A stretch of 64,000 bases of DNA from Leptodactylus fallax (lineage: Eukaryota; Chordata; Amphibia; Anura; Leptodactylidae). The DNA lies in assembly GCA_947044405.1 (NCBI GenBank), contig CAMRHE010000077.1, positions 1,488,001 through 1,552,000 on the forward strand. The letters run 5' to 3'. The notes beneath the pieces are model-generated. The model ran no database searches and was not told where the DNA came from. It worked only from the letters and a program-made list of their open reading frames with translations. The position numbers were made by a program, and so were the translations under genes. This document shows positions 50,708 through 62,674 of the stretch, one piece after another (within the stretch, counting starts at the first letter, position 1; each line of letters begins with the position of its first letter).

Positions 50708-51483
50708 CAGGGGTCAGCAACCTTTTTAGTCTGGGGTGCCGATTTAGAAAAAAAAAAAAAATCAGAAGATGAAGTCCTCAGTGTGCCATGTAATAATTGT
50801 AAGGGTGTCGCCCTTCTATATCAGTGATTACCAACAGGGGGACTTAACACTCTAGAAGTATTTAGAAGGATGAGCCCAGGCCTTTATGCAATGTTATCTG
50901 CGTCCTTAGGATGTTTTTTGACTTTTGGTAAAAATTATTTGGTAGGGGTGCTCCAAGGAATTTTTTTTTCCAGGGGGACCCTAAGTCTGAAAAGGTTGGG
51001 AAACACTGTCCTACTTGAAAGTCACATAACGCAAACCATAACTGCAACCAGTTAGTTGGTCGATTGAGCTTACATTTCAATGTGATCCTTTATCAAAATG
51101 ATTCATATTTGGACTGGACATGGGGCAGTGTAATCTGCAGTACGCCTGATGTGGGGGCAGTGGTCGCCCATCACACAGCCTAGTCTTTTTGTTGAAGAAA
51201 TCCAAACAAATTTTTCCAGTCTTATTGAAATGAATGAAGGCAAATTTAGCTGCCATATTATACTTTGCTTATTATAATTGCTGTCTTTTGACTAGGCTAC
51301 TGGCCTGGACACTTAGACATTGTGCCTCATGTTCCCACCACCTCCCAGTGCATCCTCCCGTCTGACTGCATTTACATGGACAATTAGAGAGAGATTGCCA
51401 CCTGGAGCAGAGAGAGTCCTGTGCCAGGTAGATGTGCCTTGGGTGCTGACTCTGGCACCAGTGCCGGGGGTTGCTGACCCCTG
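50708..51483. mobile_element. hAT-like non-autonomous element between WDR12 and MPP4
   Basis: Ends CAGGGGTCAGCAACC and GGTTGCTGACCCCTG are perfect inverted repeats flanked by the 8-bp duplication CACTAGAC (50700-50707 and 51484-51491). Subterminal sequence (GGGGTGCCGATTT, AGTGTGCCATGTAATAATTG) resembles the minisatellite-bearing elements in CARF introns, but the minisatellite and palindrome are missing. A second hAT-type element sits inside it. Confidence 0.88.
50822..51008. mobile_element. Small hAT-type element nested in the 50.7-51.5 kb element
   Basis: It begins CAGTGATTACCAACAGGGGG and ends AGGTTGGGAAACACTG, the CAGTG...CACTG ends of another hAT group. The 8-bp flanks (TTCTATAT-like on the left, TCCTACTT on the right) match only partly, so nesting is inferred from the termini rather than a clean duplication. 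Confidence 0.6.
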
Positions 51484-52146
51484 CACTAGACTATAATGGA
51501 AGGGGATTGTGCATGTATGGTGATGACCAGGCCCTCCCACTGTTTGGAATCAGTGTTGATCTCAGCAGTCAGACTCCACTCATCTGACTTTCACGGTTAT
51601 TCCACTTCTAAGTTTACAAGTGGTGCCATGCCTGCAGTTTTCTTTACAAGTAAGAAAATTTCCTAAACCCGCTTCTAAGAAAAATGGCAATGATTCTCAC
51701 AGCAAAACTGTGAAATCCTGTATGAACTAACTTGTGAACCAGACACAAAATGTATACGTAGTCATTTGTCACAAAATCGATCTTATATGACAAAGGTTCA
51801 TCTAAAGCATTTATTACATATTGCAAGCATGCCCACTGCTCTGTCTCCTATGGATTAAGCAGCTGTCCAGACACAGGATCCTCCTTTCACTGATAGGTGA
51901 CTGTCGCAGAGAGGAGATTTGCTTCTGTCAGACATGTCTGGTATGTGTGATGTTTGATAGTGTAAAAAAAAAAAAAACCAGCTAATCTCCAAATCTGAAG
52001 ACGATTTGTGATATAGTAGAGTCTTAGTGGAGCAGCTGCTAAAATTCTTATTTAAACACTACAGTAATAGATTTGATGTTTCTGGCCTTAACTCATATGA
52101 CATAAAATGTTTAGTCTCTGGGTAAGTAACATTTGCTGTTTAGTAG

Positions 52147-53833
52147 TTATGAATCAGAGCAGATCCAAGCTGCAGGGATCCATTGTGGCTCATCTTGAGC
52201 ACGGCGGATAATGGAGAGGAGCTGGACACTGGCAGACTGTAGATCATCATTCACCAGCACTTGGTCAAAGAACTGGCTAAATTGATCCTCCATCTTCTTT
52301 GCAGCTTCTTCTATGTCCTGAAAGTCTTCCTCCTGCACAAACAAAATAAGCAAAATGGCCAATGCATATAGCACACACTATAGAAAGAATCTGTTAAGGT
52401 CAGGCCACACGTTGTGGAAAAGCTGTGTGTTTTTTTTTTTTTTTTTCTGAGCCAAAAATCAGGAGTGGATTTAGCAATAAGCGCTTCCTAGATATTTTCT
52501 GTTGCTTTTGAAGCCACTCTTGGCTTTAAGAAGGGGAACAAAAAAAAACTTTTCCACAACATGTGGCTTCAGCTTTAGATTTTTATAATTAAATTTTATA
52601 TATATAGATATATTTAAGATAGCACTCCACATACCCCATGGCACTCATGGAGAGGTGCCCAAGCCTTGTTCAATACTATCCAAGAAGGTTCTGGCCCTCA
52701 CAAATCTTGATCAAGTTTATTCACATAAGCTCACTATCGGATGCGTTTCTCCCCCTTCAAAGCCTCAGTCAACAGTTTATGCATATGTGAATAAACTTGA
52801 ACATCAAGAATTGTGACGGCCGGGACCTTGGTTGTTTCCCTATCTACAAGGTTTCTGTCTGGTGATTATGTTTGACAAAGATTTAGCTATCAGTTTCGCA
52901 CTTCCAATTACTGTGGGGGAAGTCAAGAATCCATGGCAGTTGATAACAAATCCAATCCCCCCCTCCCCCAATATAGGTTAATCTGTAGCTGACTATTAGA
53001 GCATAAGCCACGTTAATAGCAATAAAGTATACATTATAACTGTACCTTAAACTTCTGGTTCACATAGTAATCTGTGATGATACTGGCATTTCTTCTCGTC
53101 TGCCTCATACAGTTACGGCTTGGTGGCTTTATAAATATTACATATGGTTTAAGTTCGTGTGTTCGAGCACTTGTAACACCCTGTAACAAGACAAGAAGTG
53201 GTATGTGCATCAACCATTCCAATTTCCCTTTGTGATATTTCTAATATGGTATATTTATGCCTATAAACACTATTTAGACCAAAGGAGTACCTACTATAGA
53301 CACATACCTCACCTCCTGTAAAGAGAGCTCAATGTTTAATTGTTGTGCCTGCTTCCTTTTAGTCAATTATTGAGCACAATGATAAAATTCTATGTACTTG
53401 CGGCCTCCAGTAGGTGGAGCTCAGTGCATAACAATTTTAATGGAAGATGTATAATTGTATATGCAGTGTACACCACCTAGTGGTGGCAGCCAGAATTATA
53501 TTTAGCATGTATACTCACATTTAGATATAAAACACATATCCAGTTTTACTTGCTATAGCAGTTTCGTAGTGAAGAATACTCAGTTTTTCTATTTTTTTTT
53601 TTTTCATTAAATTATACAAGCACTAGCATGTGAGTATATCCTTAGAGATTATTACCAAACCCTACTCACCCAATGTTGATGTGATCTCCCATTGAATGCA
53701 ATACATATATAATGGTGATCTAACCTGAGGTTCCAAGTCAATAATGCATATTTTTCCAGCGTCCAGTACTTCTTTCACCGTGTCCATACTAGTACCATAC
53801 ATATGTCCTTTGTATTCTCCATACTCCAGGAAA
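52147..53833 (-). CDS. MPP4: MPP4 last three exons, end of the GuK-like domain
   Basis: Exons 53833-53725, 53180-53046 and 52332-52147 encode [20 protein letters not shown], the [21 protein letters not shown] strand and the final helices ([18 protein letters not shown] ... [12 protein letters not shown]). The last two exons join in phase 0. The final residues SDS before TAA are shorter than the human tail as I recall it. Confidence 0.92.
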
Positions 53834-56800
53834 CTAGTGGGAAATATGGAAAATAATAATAATGAATTTATATAGCAGTTTTCTATTGAATATGAAACAA
53901 GGGCAAGTCTAGTCACTCTCCAGGTAATAGATATCTGGTAAGAGCGATATAAGGGGTGTATGAGTTGTCATTAAAGGGATGAAAATCTTAAAAATAAGTC
54001 TGGTTTTCCTGCAGTTGTGACACCTTGTACACACACATGACCACTGTCGTCGATCACTGCCTCAGCAGTTTCATGTAGCATATGCCAGTCTCACCGCTGA
54101 GGCTAGTGATTGGCTGCAATTGTCACATGGGTGTACATGTCAACTCTGCAGGTAAGTCAACAAAGACCACCTTAGAACGCCCAGCGTCAGCACTACAGGA
54201 GTGGAGAATTCACCAGGTTAGTAATGGTTCTCTTTCCTTTATGGGAATTCCTCCCACTTGTGAAGCCATTTAATGGACTGAATATTTTACAGTTCATATA
54301 TAAAATAGCATATTTACAAAAGGTTATTTTATATTCTCTTGAGCTAGATGTATTATAAGCAGGAGCTGCATTCACAGTTCTTTAGGCCTCATTTGGGAAA
54401 TATTATCTTTGCACCACACATTGTATGGAATTGCACCTCTGCATTATATGAGCTTGATCCCCTGTCACTCCAGCTCTGCTGCTTCGGTGGTCCCCACCAA
54501 TTTTGTTAACTTCTCCTGCAGTAATGATGCGCCATCCATGAACATGTGACCACGGCAGCCAATCACATGCCTTACATATAGGCTTCACTGCTGAGGTCAG
54601 GGCAGCGCATGCATAACACATCAGCACTGAAGTCATCAAGACGGGCAGAGGATGAAACGGGTTATTTTTATTTATGTAAATCCTGTATAACCCCTTATGC
54701 TTCGAGCAATGTGACTTTCTACGAGTTTGTAGTCTGCTCCCAAAAAATTTCAGCCGCAATAGATTTCACTAGCTTAAGTAGGTATACAGGCAAAAACTCA
54801 TGATTTACATCAGTGTTCAGTTTTCCTTCAGAGTTTCACTTTATTCAGGCAACCGCACCGCACACTTGGCCGTGAAAATGTACTTTTTTTTTTTCACAGC
54901 AGAGTATACACCCAAGTGTAACCAATTTTCAAAGATCCTTTATATATTTTAGTCTCTTGAGGGATCTGTGAAAAAAAGCCCGAGATTTGGCAGGTTCAAT
55001 GATTTCACGGCTCAGTCACACAGACCGTTAAAATAATAGTCATAGGAATGGATTCTGTATTTACAATGGTGTCATGTGCTGGGCATTATTAAAAAAAAAA
55101 AAAAAAACACAGCTAGAACACGGCTATGAATCCCTGTCATGTGAATAAAGCACTTGTCAGTTTTTTTCTGACAGTTTTTTTTTATCAGTTCCTCCAGTCA
55201 AAAAAAAAAAAAAAAAACTCCAAAGCTTTTCAGTGTTAGCAACCATCAGTGAAAAATGGACCAAACCCTGATGTCTCTTGTATACTGTCAGCTTTTTCAC
55301 TGACCCATAACCTGAATGGACGAGTCTCGTGTGAAAAGGATCGTTATGACATGCTGAGATTTCCTCTACTGATGGACAGTGAAGAAAAAAAAAATTGAAA
55401 TATGAAAATATATATTCAGTTCTGTCAGTGTTCAGTGCGAGCTGTATCCATATTGTAAACTCACGCATGAAAAACTTGAATTTCGAGGTTTCACACTACA
55501 AAAAATAAGCATATAGGGGGCAGATGGAAGCGAGTAGTGATTGTAGGAACAGACTACTCAGGGTTTTTGTATTCTGTATATATATGAAGACAGAATATTT
55601 AAAAGGGTTTTCCAGGCCAAAAAAAATTAAAACATTTTAAATAGACTGGAGGAGGTGAAAAAATATAAATAAATATCTTACTCACCTTTCCCCAGTGCCT
55701 CCCAGCGTGGTCCAGTCCTGCCAGTCCATTGTTGAGACTTCCGGTGGAAGTCCCCGCAGCACATGACCACTGAGGCCAATCAGTGGCCTCAGAGAAGGAC
55801 ACGTGATGTCACAGCCGGCGAGCAGTTTCACTTCAAGAAGATCCCGGAGCAGCAGGACTGGACTGACCTGAGAGGACACTGTAGCACCGGGACAGGTGTG
55901 ATTTTTTTTTTTTTTCCACCTCCCCCTGCCTATTTTAAAAATTATTTTTTCCCAGACAACCTTTATAAGCCTCATGCACGGGATCGAGTGTGCAGGTCAA
56001 GGGCTCTTCTTATGGGTCTGATGCTCCGTTTCATTCTAATTATATAAAAGATCCTACCCTGCTCTATATCCTGAAATTTATATGGAACGGACCCCCCACA
56101 CACTAGAATGTTATCCAAGAGACTTCCATTAAAACAAATCAGAACTTACACGGCCTGCACACTCGGTCGTGTGCATGAGACCTCAGACACAAAACCTGTT
56201 TTTAAAATCAAGACCATTTGCAAAAGAGCTGTTTTATGTAATTTTAGAAGCACTGAAAGGGTAAAAAAATGTGTTTTACAACCATGAACAGTGTATCCCT
56301 TACAGGGGTTTTCCAGGATCAGAATATTAATAGCCTACCTTTAGGACAAGACAACTATTTAGTAGCAGTGAAACAAGGTATTTCAGACTTTGTCCCATTG
56401 AATCTAGTCAAAGATCTTATCGCCAAGAGCGCAGACAGTCAGGCCCCCACTGATCTGAGATTGATGGCCTATCCTAAGGACCCTTTTAAAGTAAAAGTGG
56501 TGCCGTTATGTGATAAGATGATCAATATTTGCACAATCTTATATTTACAACCAATATAGGTTAACAACTTGGTAGAAACAGCTTTGCTGATAATTTTTAT
56601 CTTCTTGTATTGAGTGCAGGCAGATGCCATACCTGTGGCTGTATATCAAACTTTCAAATGTCTCTTTAGATACAAAGAAATATTCTTGACCGTTCTCTTC
56701 ATAGCTCTTCTTGGAGCGAGTAGTATCTGTTGGGACATAGATGCTTTCATGTTAATATTTGCTATGTGTAATGCGATTAGCAATCCAATCCTTTTATTAA

Positions 56801-59800
56801 AGTGTATAATATTTGCTACTAGTCTGTAGGACTTTCTTACTTCATCCCTCGTGTATGGACAGTTTGCACAAATTTCTTGGTCTTTTTACCACATATAGTC
56901 AGTTCCAGCTGACCAGACAGACATAGCCCTGGAAGACCCCACCCCACTTAAGGTTAGTATAAAGACCCTATAGTCTGTTTTACTAGTTAGCATCAGCTGG
57001 GAACATGATGATGTGACCAGCAACCTTTGGACATCATTGAATTAAATGGGTGTATATTGGTACTTACGTGGCACTGGGCTGTGGAATATGCTGGGATTTA
57101 GCCTAATAATCTGCTTTCTTAGTTCATTGACACCAACTCCTGAAGGACCTGTAAGAAAGTAAAACCTATTATAATAGTCCAATGATTTTCTTTATCACAA
57201 TGTGATATTCCAATAATCTATTGGAGTTTTATTCAGACAATAACATAATAAATAGGAATGTGCATAGATTTGATCACAAATATACTGAACGTTTGTAAGT
57301 ACTGTATACAGTATATCTGAACTCTGAATGTATATGGACTAACCTATTAGAACAATAAGTCTATGACGATCACAAGGCCTCCTCTGATATCTTATAACCT
57401 CTTCATAAGGAGCAGCTAAAGTGTGGTAACAGCTACTTGGACATCTAGAGTAACAGGAAAATTGGGCGTTGTGGGACTTTCTGCGGCAAAGGCGCATGCT
57501 TCTCCGAAAACCAGCTGTGGAGAGGACAGATACATGTTATTGCCACAACATTGCCAAAATTTCTATACATGTACAAACTTAAAGGGATTGTCTCATCAAG
57601 ATAACTCCTGTCCATATGCCCTATTAGGACATATGGACAGGAGTTATTTACCTTGCATGGACAATGGGCAATGGCTGCTCATCATCTTGGGTTTTAAGAG
57701 CCCTATCCAAGCGATCAGAAGATCACTGGCAACCTGTTTTTAAAGATGGAGTTTCTTTACGAGAAAACTTTTTATTGCCAGTGAAAGAAATCATCTTTGT
57801 CTCCATCTAGAGGTTGAAACCCCATTTATACCATGTCCTGCTCATAGATGAAAGTTTGCTCCGCATAGATACAGTCTATCCGCTGTGAGCTAAATACCCT
57901 GGTAGCATGAATTCTGCTCCTATGCTGATAGTTTGCTACAATGTATAAGCGTAGGTTAATAAAGTGTGTCAGTTTGTAGTCCAGCCTGTTTAGCTCACAA
58001 AGCACTGGAAACAACTTAGCAAGTTCTAGGCCATTAGGTCTAGGCAGATTTCAGTCTTCAGATAAAAACAAGAAAGTTTTAAATTCAATAAAAGCAAGAA
58101 GAGATTTTGAAAGTGGTTGAAACAATGTTCATATTAGAAAATTTTATAAACTTTATCTACATAAAACTGGAAAACACTTGGGGAGGTGAACAATTGACTG
58201 CCACATTCAGGCAGAGAATGAATGTAATACACTTCTACGAGAGTCACGGAAACATCTGAACGCAACTCCTCAGCTAATACCTATGGAAAGTTATGGATAG
58301 TGGGTGACTTGTGCCTCACTGATCCTGAGCATGACAGAGTCACAACATCGATTTAGCGCTGCATCCTAGTCTAAGGTTTTCCTGCATCGATGCTATTGGG
58401 CACCCACCTGTGCATGGAAATGTAGTACAGCACAATTCCTTTGAATGGGGCTTTGCTAGAGTTCCCTGTAAAACGGATGGCAAGGGAGTCACTGTGAAGG
58501 GGGGTGAAGCACTACATTAGTGCTGCAGTCCCTTCATTTTAAGGATTATGGGATTTGTGCCTCCCACTGAACAAAAAGTAATAGCATGTCCTAGCAATAT
58601 CAGATGGGAATCATCATTTAAGTGTGGCAGTAGATCCCACTGAAACACAGTAAAGTGACAAACTGACAAAACCACAACAGGATCTGTTTTCATTTTATGG
58701 AATAACAATGATTTTTTTATGACCTACATATGTACAGTATTTATTTTTCCACCCTTGTTTCATTAAACTTCTCATATTTATTAGGACGTGGGGATCCCCA
58801 TGGAACCATGTATGTAATAGTAAATCCACATTCCATCGCTGTAATAACAAGCCTCAGACATACCAATAACATAAGCCTGTCCATCACTGCCATATTCTTC
58901 CTCTTCTTAATATGCATGTAAAAACAGGAAGGAGGTGAGAAGGGATGTTATTGTAAAATGCTGCTGTTCTTTACCATCACATCAAATACAAGTCCCATAC
59001 AGCAAAAGAAATGTTTTGTAAAACACAATGCACACATTGAGAACTACGGTGGGTTATACAGCTCAACACAAAGGAAAGTCCATATCTAGATTTAACATAA
59101 GGAATACATGAAACATATATAAAAATGTAAAATATACTTGATTGTGATAAGCTTTGGGTCTATAATTCTCCACCATTGTACCCACTACTGGATTATAATT
59201 CTCCACTATTGGTTACTTATAATGGGTGGACCCATTATGAGTAAATGAAATCAGTCAGGCTCGGTTCCAAAATAGTGTATATGCAAACTAAATGACAGCA
59301 AATATCTAAGAGATGAATCAGGTAGAATATATCTTATTAATACAGCAGCCAAAAGACAAACATACAAGACAGCTACATTTCAGTCTAGTGGTCCTAGCCT
59401 GTACAAGCTTCCTTGGACATGTGATAGTAGTAGGTGGATGATTGAACCCAGAACCCAGCCCCACAAATAGATAGTTTATGGTCACCTAAATCAAACTGGT
59501 GCAATGAGGGCGTTGCCGCATACATCTTTGGTGCAATGGAAATGCCCTTATTGCTCCAAAAAAGCTCATTTGCATATTGACAAAAACAGTGATATCTCGG
59601 CAACAGAGACATTGATTCACAAGGAGGCGCAGCTTGATTCAGGTGACCCTAGCCTATCTATCTGCAGGGCTGGGTTGACATGCCGGGTTCTGGAGACAGA
59701 CTCCCATTTAACAAGCACTTGTGCAGTGACCATACATTTCACAGACACACCGTATTCTCTTTAGTTCATGTTTGTGGTTATTCAAAGTGGCCGAATATGA

Positions 59801-62520
59801 CACCAGGTAGAGGCAGAGCCACTTTAACCATAGAGCCAATGGTGCATCTGAGGGGGGCCCCTCCGCCACTCCATATCAAGCGGGACAGTCCCGCATTTTG
59901 GGTGCTTTTTCAGGCCCCAGGCAGTTAATTAAACTCTGTGTCCTTAGGATACAGATAGAGGTTGAATACAATAGTGGAGCTATCAGCTCCGTGCTCCATT
60001 ATTCAGCCTTCGGCTAATGATGTCTAAAGTAGGAAAGGGCAATGAGTGCAGTCATCATTACAGCTGTGGGAATGCGTTTTGGTGAGTATTCGTTTGTGTT
60101 TTTTTGTGTTGTGATTGAGGGGGCTACTTATGGGGAAATTAAATTATGGGGTGGGGGGTAATATATTAAAATGGCCCTGGGTGGAGAACAATCTATGAGG
60201 TACAATCTGTCCAGAAAGATCATTCCTAGATTAAAGATTTTTTTGTTCGGTGAAAATTTCAAGTGTAGCCAACTTCATTCAAGAATATGACAGTCTATCA
60301 ATGGTTGTCTAAAACAATAGTACGTTGTTAAATTTCATCTGATGCACATTTGTTACGGTTGAAATCGTCACATTTCATGACCTTTAGTCTAATGTGCATG
60401 GGCATCTTACATGACAACATACATGCATCCTCTTCTTCTCTGGCAGGCTCATGACAGCAATGTTTAATTTTCATATTTTCATGCAGTTGACCATATTGTT
60501 ATAACCATCACTACATTTATGCCTATGCGTAGCTGCTGAATTTTTTTTCTTTAGCATCCACCTCTTCACTTAATTTTACATGGGATCCATTAGAACAGAG
60601 CTGTGATCAGTGATTTTGGCTTAGCCGTATGATAGCCAAAGCTACAATACTGCTCTATCATTCCCTCATGCTGTACACTGCAGCTCTGTCTACCCAGATT
60701 GGCTGTTGTATATAAACAGAAGCTCAGCACAAACTCAGTTCAGTGCATGTTCAGCTGATGTCAGGTACATAGATGAAAAAGTAATGGTAAACTAGAAAAA
60801 CTGAAATCATCAGTAGATGTGGGGATTGTACATGAAGTGAAGTCGTTCTATTGATGTAGAGTTGGAAATAACAGAATATTTATGATATTGATGTATGTAA
60901 AGGACCAAACAAACAGTGCCTGAGGACTCAGAGGCTTAAAGGCAAACAGCAGTTGTGGATTATAATATGGCCCTTTTGGGCAGCTGACCAGGGACTTCCA
61001 CAGAACCCATGGCCACTCAAATATCTCACCAACTTTAACATGTATATACCACTTAGATGTGTCCTGCAGTAGAATTTTATATGTATCTGTAAGTACACAC
61101 ATGGCTGCAACTAGTCTTCCCGTAAGCAAGAGGGCAGCATCATAGTATAGTAGGTCCATACCTACTCCTGACACAGCAAGGGAACCTGATGCTCTTTCAC
61201 TGTGAAGTTGCCCCTCCTGTAACCCGTGGCCATTAAAAATAATATTGGCTTCAGCTGCACTCATCTGATCCCTTGGCAGCATCCAGGGTACATCGTGTAT
61301 GCACTTCATATGCAATGTATAAACCTGACCTAACACTGGGAACTGATTCAGAATTAGCATTCCTATTAATGGTCATTCAGCTGGTAATAAGCCCATTTTA
61401 AAAAAGCCCTGAAAACATCATTCTGGTGGGATCCACAATCTTTATACAGCCCAGGGCCCATGGTAGTCTTAATTCGGCTCTGGCAAGCAGTCCCTTTAAT
61501 GAGGGCCACAAAATTGACGGAGCCTATAAGTGCACTACGTCTGAAGCATTCACTGCAGGAGTTAATGTTGTTCTCCTTTAGCTACTTGGCTGGCATGTTC
61601 TTGTCTATGGTCCTGGTCACCTCAATGACCCAAGTCTATACCACTCTGCCTAACCAGCCCCAGTAACACATTGAGCAGTCCTCCAAAATAATCATGAACT
61701 ACAAAGATATCACCTACCTCCTTTCAATTCCTCTGGTAAGATTGAAGGCCAAAGAGAAGTCATATAAAACAATGCAGGGATACAAGAATGCACAGAAGAT
61801 ATTATGTATATAAGTTATTAAGATAGAAGGGCAGCTCAGTATTAACACAGAGCATTTATAAAAGGGAAAGCTGGCTTGGTTTAGCAGGCAGACCAGAGGG
61901 GTACAGGATAGCATTATACTGGGGATATACTGTACAGTAGGTGCCAGCAGATTGCTTACTAGATTGGAATAAACACTCAGATTGACATTTTTATGCTTTA
62001 TTACTATGTGTTATCTTGATAATGCCAAACAGCATTAAGAAATATTATTATATACTATATATGTAAAATTATAAAAATGTTAAATGACTTCAGGACTTAA
62101 AATACATTACAGTCACTCATTGTATATGCATTACAGTGAACCTGTCAGGAGATTTCAGCTGTCCCACATGACAACAGGACTGAAACAGGAAGAGCTGTCA
62201 ATCACTGTGTGTGGGCGGGGTAAGCAGGACTCCCACTGTCTCCCCGAGGAGTCCTGCCAGGATTTACTCTCATTTTAACTTAGAAACTCTGCTCCAAATC
62301 ATATAAACCTATATATCATAGAGTGCTGTTCTCTTACTATCATATCCTTCTCTCAAATAAGGCAGCAGAAATTACACATGCAAGTAATGTCATGAAACGT
62401 GATGAAACCTCATATTACCCTTAATACAAGATTTATTACATGATATGCATACTATACCAAGCCATTTCTATTATTACAATCCTAATATCTATTATTTACC
62501 TGACTCAAATGTTTCCTCAT
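52147..62520 (-). CDS. MPP4: MPP4, membrane palmitoylated MAGUK scaffold, C-terminal exons (gene continues beyond the window)
   Basis: MPP4 is a p55-subfamily MAGUK that organises membrane complexes, known from photoreceptor synapses. Visible exons in transcript order: 62520-62500, 61732-61718, 57514-57344, 57148-57068, 56726-56633, 53833-53725, 53180-53046, 52332-52147 (stop TAA). Phases agree throughout. They encode DEETFES, a hook segment with [14 protein letters not shown], then the guanylate-kinase-like domain: [49 protein letters not shown] and [13 protein letters not shown], ending [10 protein letters not shown]. The ATP-loop lysine of true guanylate kinases is absent (GPSGVGVNE), as is usual in MPP proteins, so the domain should bind partners rather than catalyse. 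L27, PDZ and SH3 exons must lie past 64000. The human hook also has an FVGYGQKFF-like segment between the micro-exons and GFRRS; I could not find its exon. The remaining phases still join. Confidence 0.9.
52620..52880. repeat. Inverted repeat in an MPP4 intron
   Basis: The arms AAGTTTATTCACATA and TATGTGAATAAACTT, with AGGTTCTGGCC/GGCCGGGACCTTGG outside them, form a hairpin around GGATGCGTTTCTCCCCCTTC. It is a repeat of unknown class. Confidence 0.5.
53971..54700. repeat. Pair of related CTGAGG/ATTGGCTGC repeats in an MPP4 intron
   Basis: TTAAAGGGAT at 53971 opens a repeat holding CACTGCCTCAGCAGTTTCATG and GATTGGCTGCAATTGTCACATG. At 54470-54690 a second segment in inverse orientation holds CAGCCAATCACATG and CACTGCTGAGGTC and ends near TATAACCCCTTATG. 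Together they may be one split element. Confidence 0.4.
55599..55968. mobile_element. Palindromic TTAA-type MITE in an MPP4 intron
   Basis: TTAAAAGGGTTTTCCAGGCC at the left pairs with CCCAGACAACCTTTATAAG at the right. The interior has inverse arms around ACTGAGGCCAATCAGTGGCCTCAG and GGTCCAGTCCTGC/AGCAGGACTGGACT. The right TTAA is altered. Confidence 0.55.
57068..57514 (-). CDS. MPP4: MPP4 exons for the hook end and start of the GuK-like domain
   Basis: There are two exons here, 57514-57344 and 57148-57068, separated by a 195-nt intron. The first encodes [14 protein letters not shown], a cysteine-rich stretch, and [20 protein letters not shown]. The second gives [20 protein letters not shown] and ends within the His codon of VPHTT. 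The stretch between GFRRS and YEEV is poorly conserved in the family. Confidence 0.9.
57575..57780. repeat. Small fold-back repeat in an MPP4 intron
   Basis: AACTCCTGTCCATATGCCCTA and its inverse TAGGACATATGGACAGGAGTT sit a few bases apart (57603-57646). They form a strong hairpin behind a TTAAAGGGATTGTC-like terminus. Confidence 0.6.
58020..61710. other. MPP4 intron sequence
   Basis: The stretch holds the inverted repeat at 59.4-59.7 kb and worn repeat pieces near 59.8-60.2 and 61.4-61.6 kb (CCCAGGGCCCATGG, TTCGGCTCTGGCA). An open frame of 170 codons at 61360-60848 (minus) has no motif and is of a length expected by chance at this scale. An FVGYGQKFF-type MPP4 exon was looked for here and not found. 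Confidence 0.45.
59395..59700. repeat. Inverted repeat in an MPP4 intron
   Basis: CAGCCCCACAAATAGATAG...GGTCACCTAAATCAA pairs with TTGATTCAGGTGACC...CTATCTATCTGCAGGGCTG. The loop contains a second pair around GGGCGTTGCCGC and GGCAACAGAG. No class or target duplication is recognised. Confidence 0.5.
61718..61732 (-). CDS. MPP4: Putative MPP4 15-nt micro-exon (EELKG)
   Basis: Fifteen bases lie between the acceptor CTTACCAG and the donor GTAGGT on the minus strand. They keep the phase of both neighbours and add EELKG directly after DEETFES, resembling EELSE at the same place in the remembered human protein. Only five residues support it, so it is weaker than the 21-nt exon. Confidence 0.5.
62500..62520 (-). 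CDS. MPP4: MPP4 21-nt micro-exon (DEETFES)
   Basis: On the minus strand the acceptor CTTTTGCTAG is followed by 21 coding bases and the donor GTAAAT. With a one-base overhang on each side the exon reads (G)AT GAG GAA ACA TTT GAG TCA G, giving DEETFES, which matches the DEETFES stretch I recall in human MPP4 just before the GFRRS hook. It is too short for ORF-based gene finding. Confidence 0.75.
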
Positions 62521-62674
62521 CTAGCAAAAGAAAAAAAAAATAATTAAAAGTCAAACGTTATCTATAATGTATGGATAATAACAGCAGAATTCCTGTAATC
62601 CAGCAACAAGATCCCCCGATAGGTGTGGAATACTAGATACTGTAGCTTATCAAACAGTCATGGAAGGATATATA

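Noticed and set aside
56623..56829. Hydrophobic plus-strand frame around 56.6-56.8 kb
   Set aside because: It is the antisense of the MPP4 exon at 56633-56726, whose frame, phase and homology are clear.
60848..61360. 170-codon open frame on the minus strand
   Set aside because: No family motif or intron/exon context. A rough estimate gives one or two frames of this length by chance in 64 kb, and part of the surrounding sequence looks repetitive.
61460..61666. Plus-strand frame with a membrane-like stretch ([16 protein letters not shown])
   Set aside because: Sixty-eight codons overlapping repeat-like sequence, opposite to MPP4. Hydrophobicity alone is not evidence of a gene.
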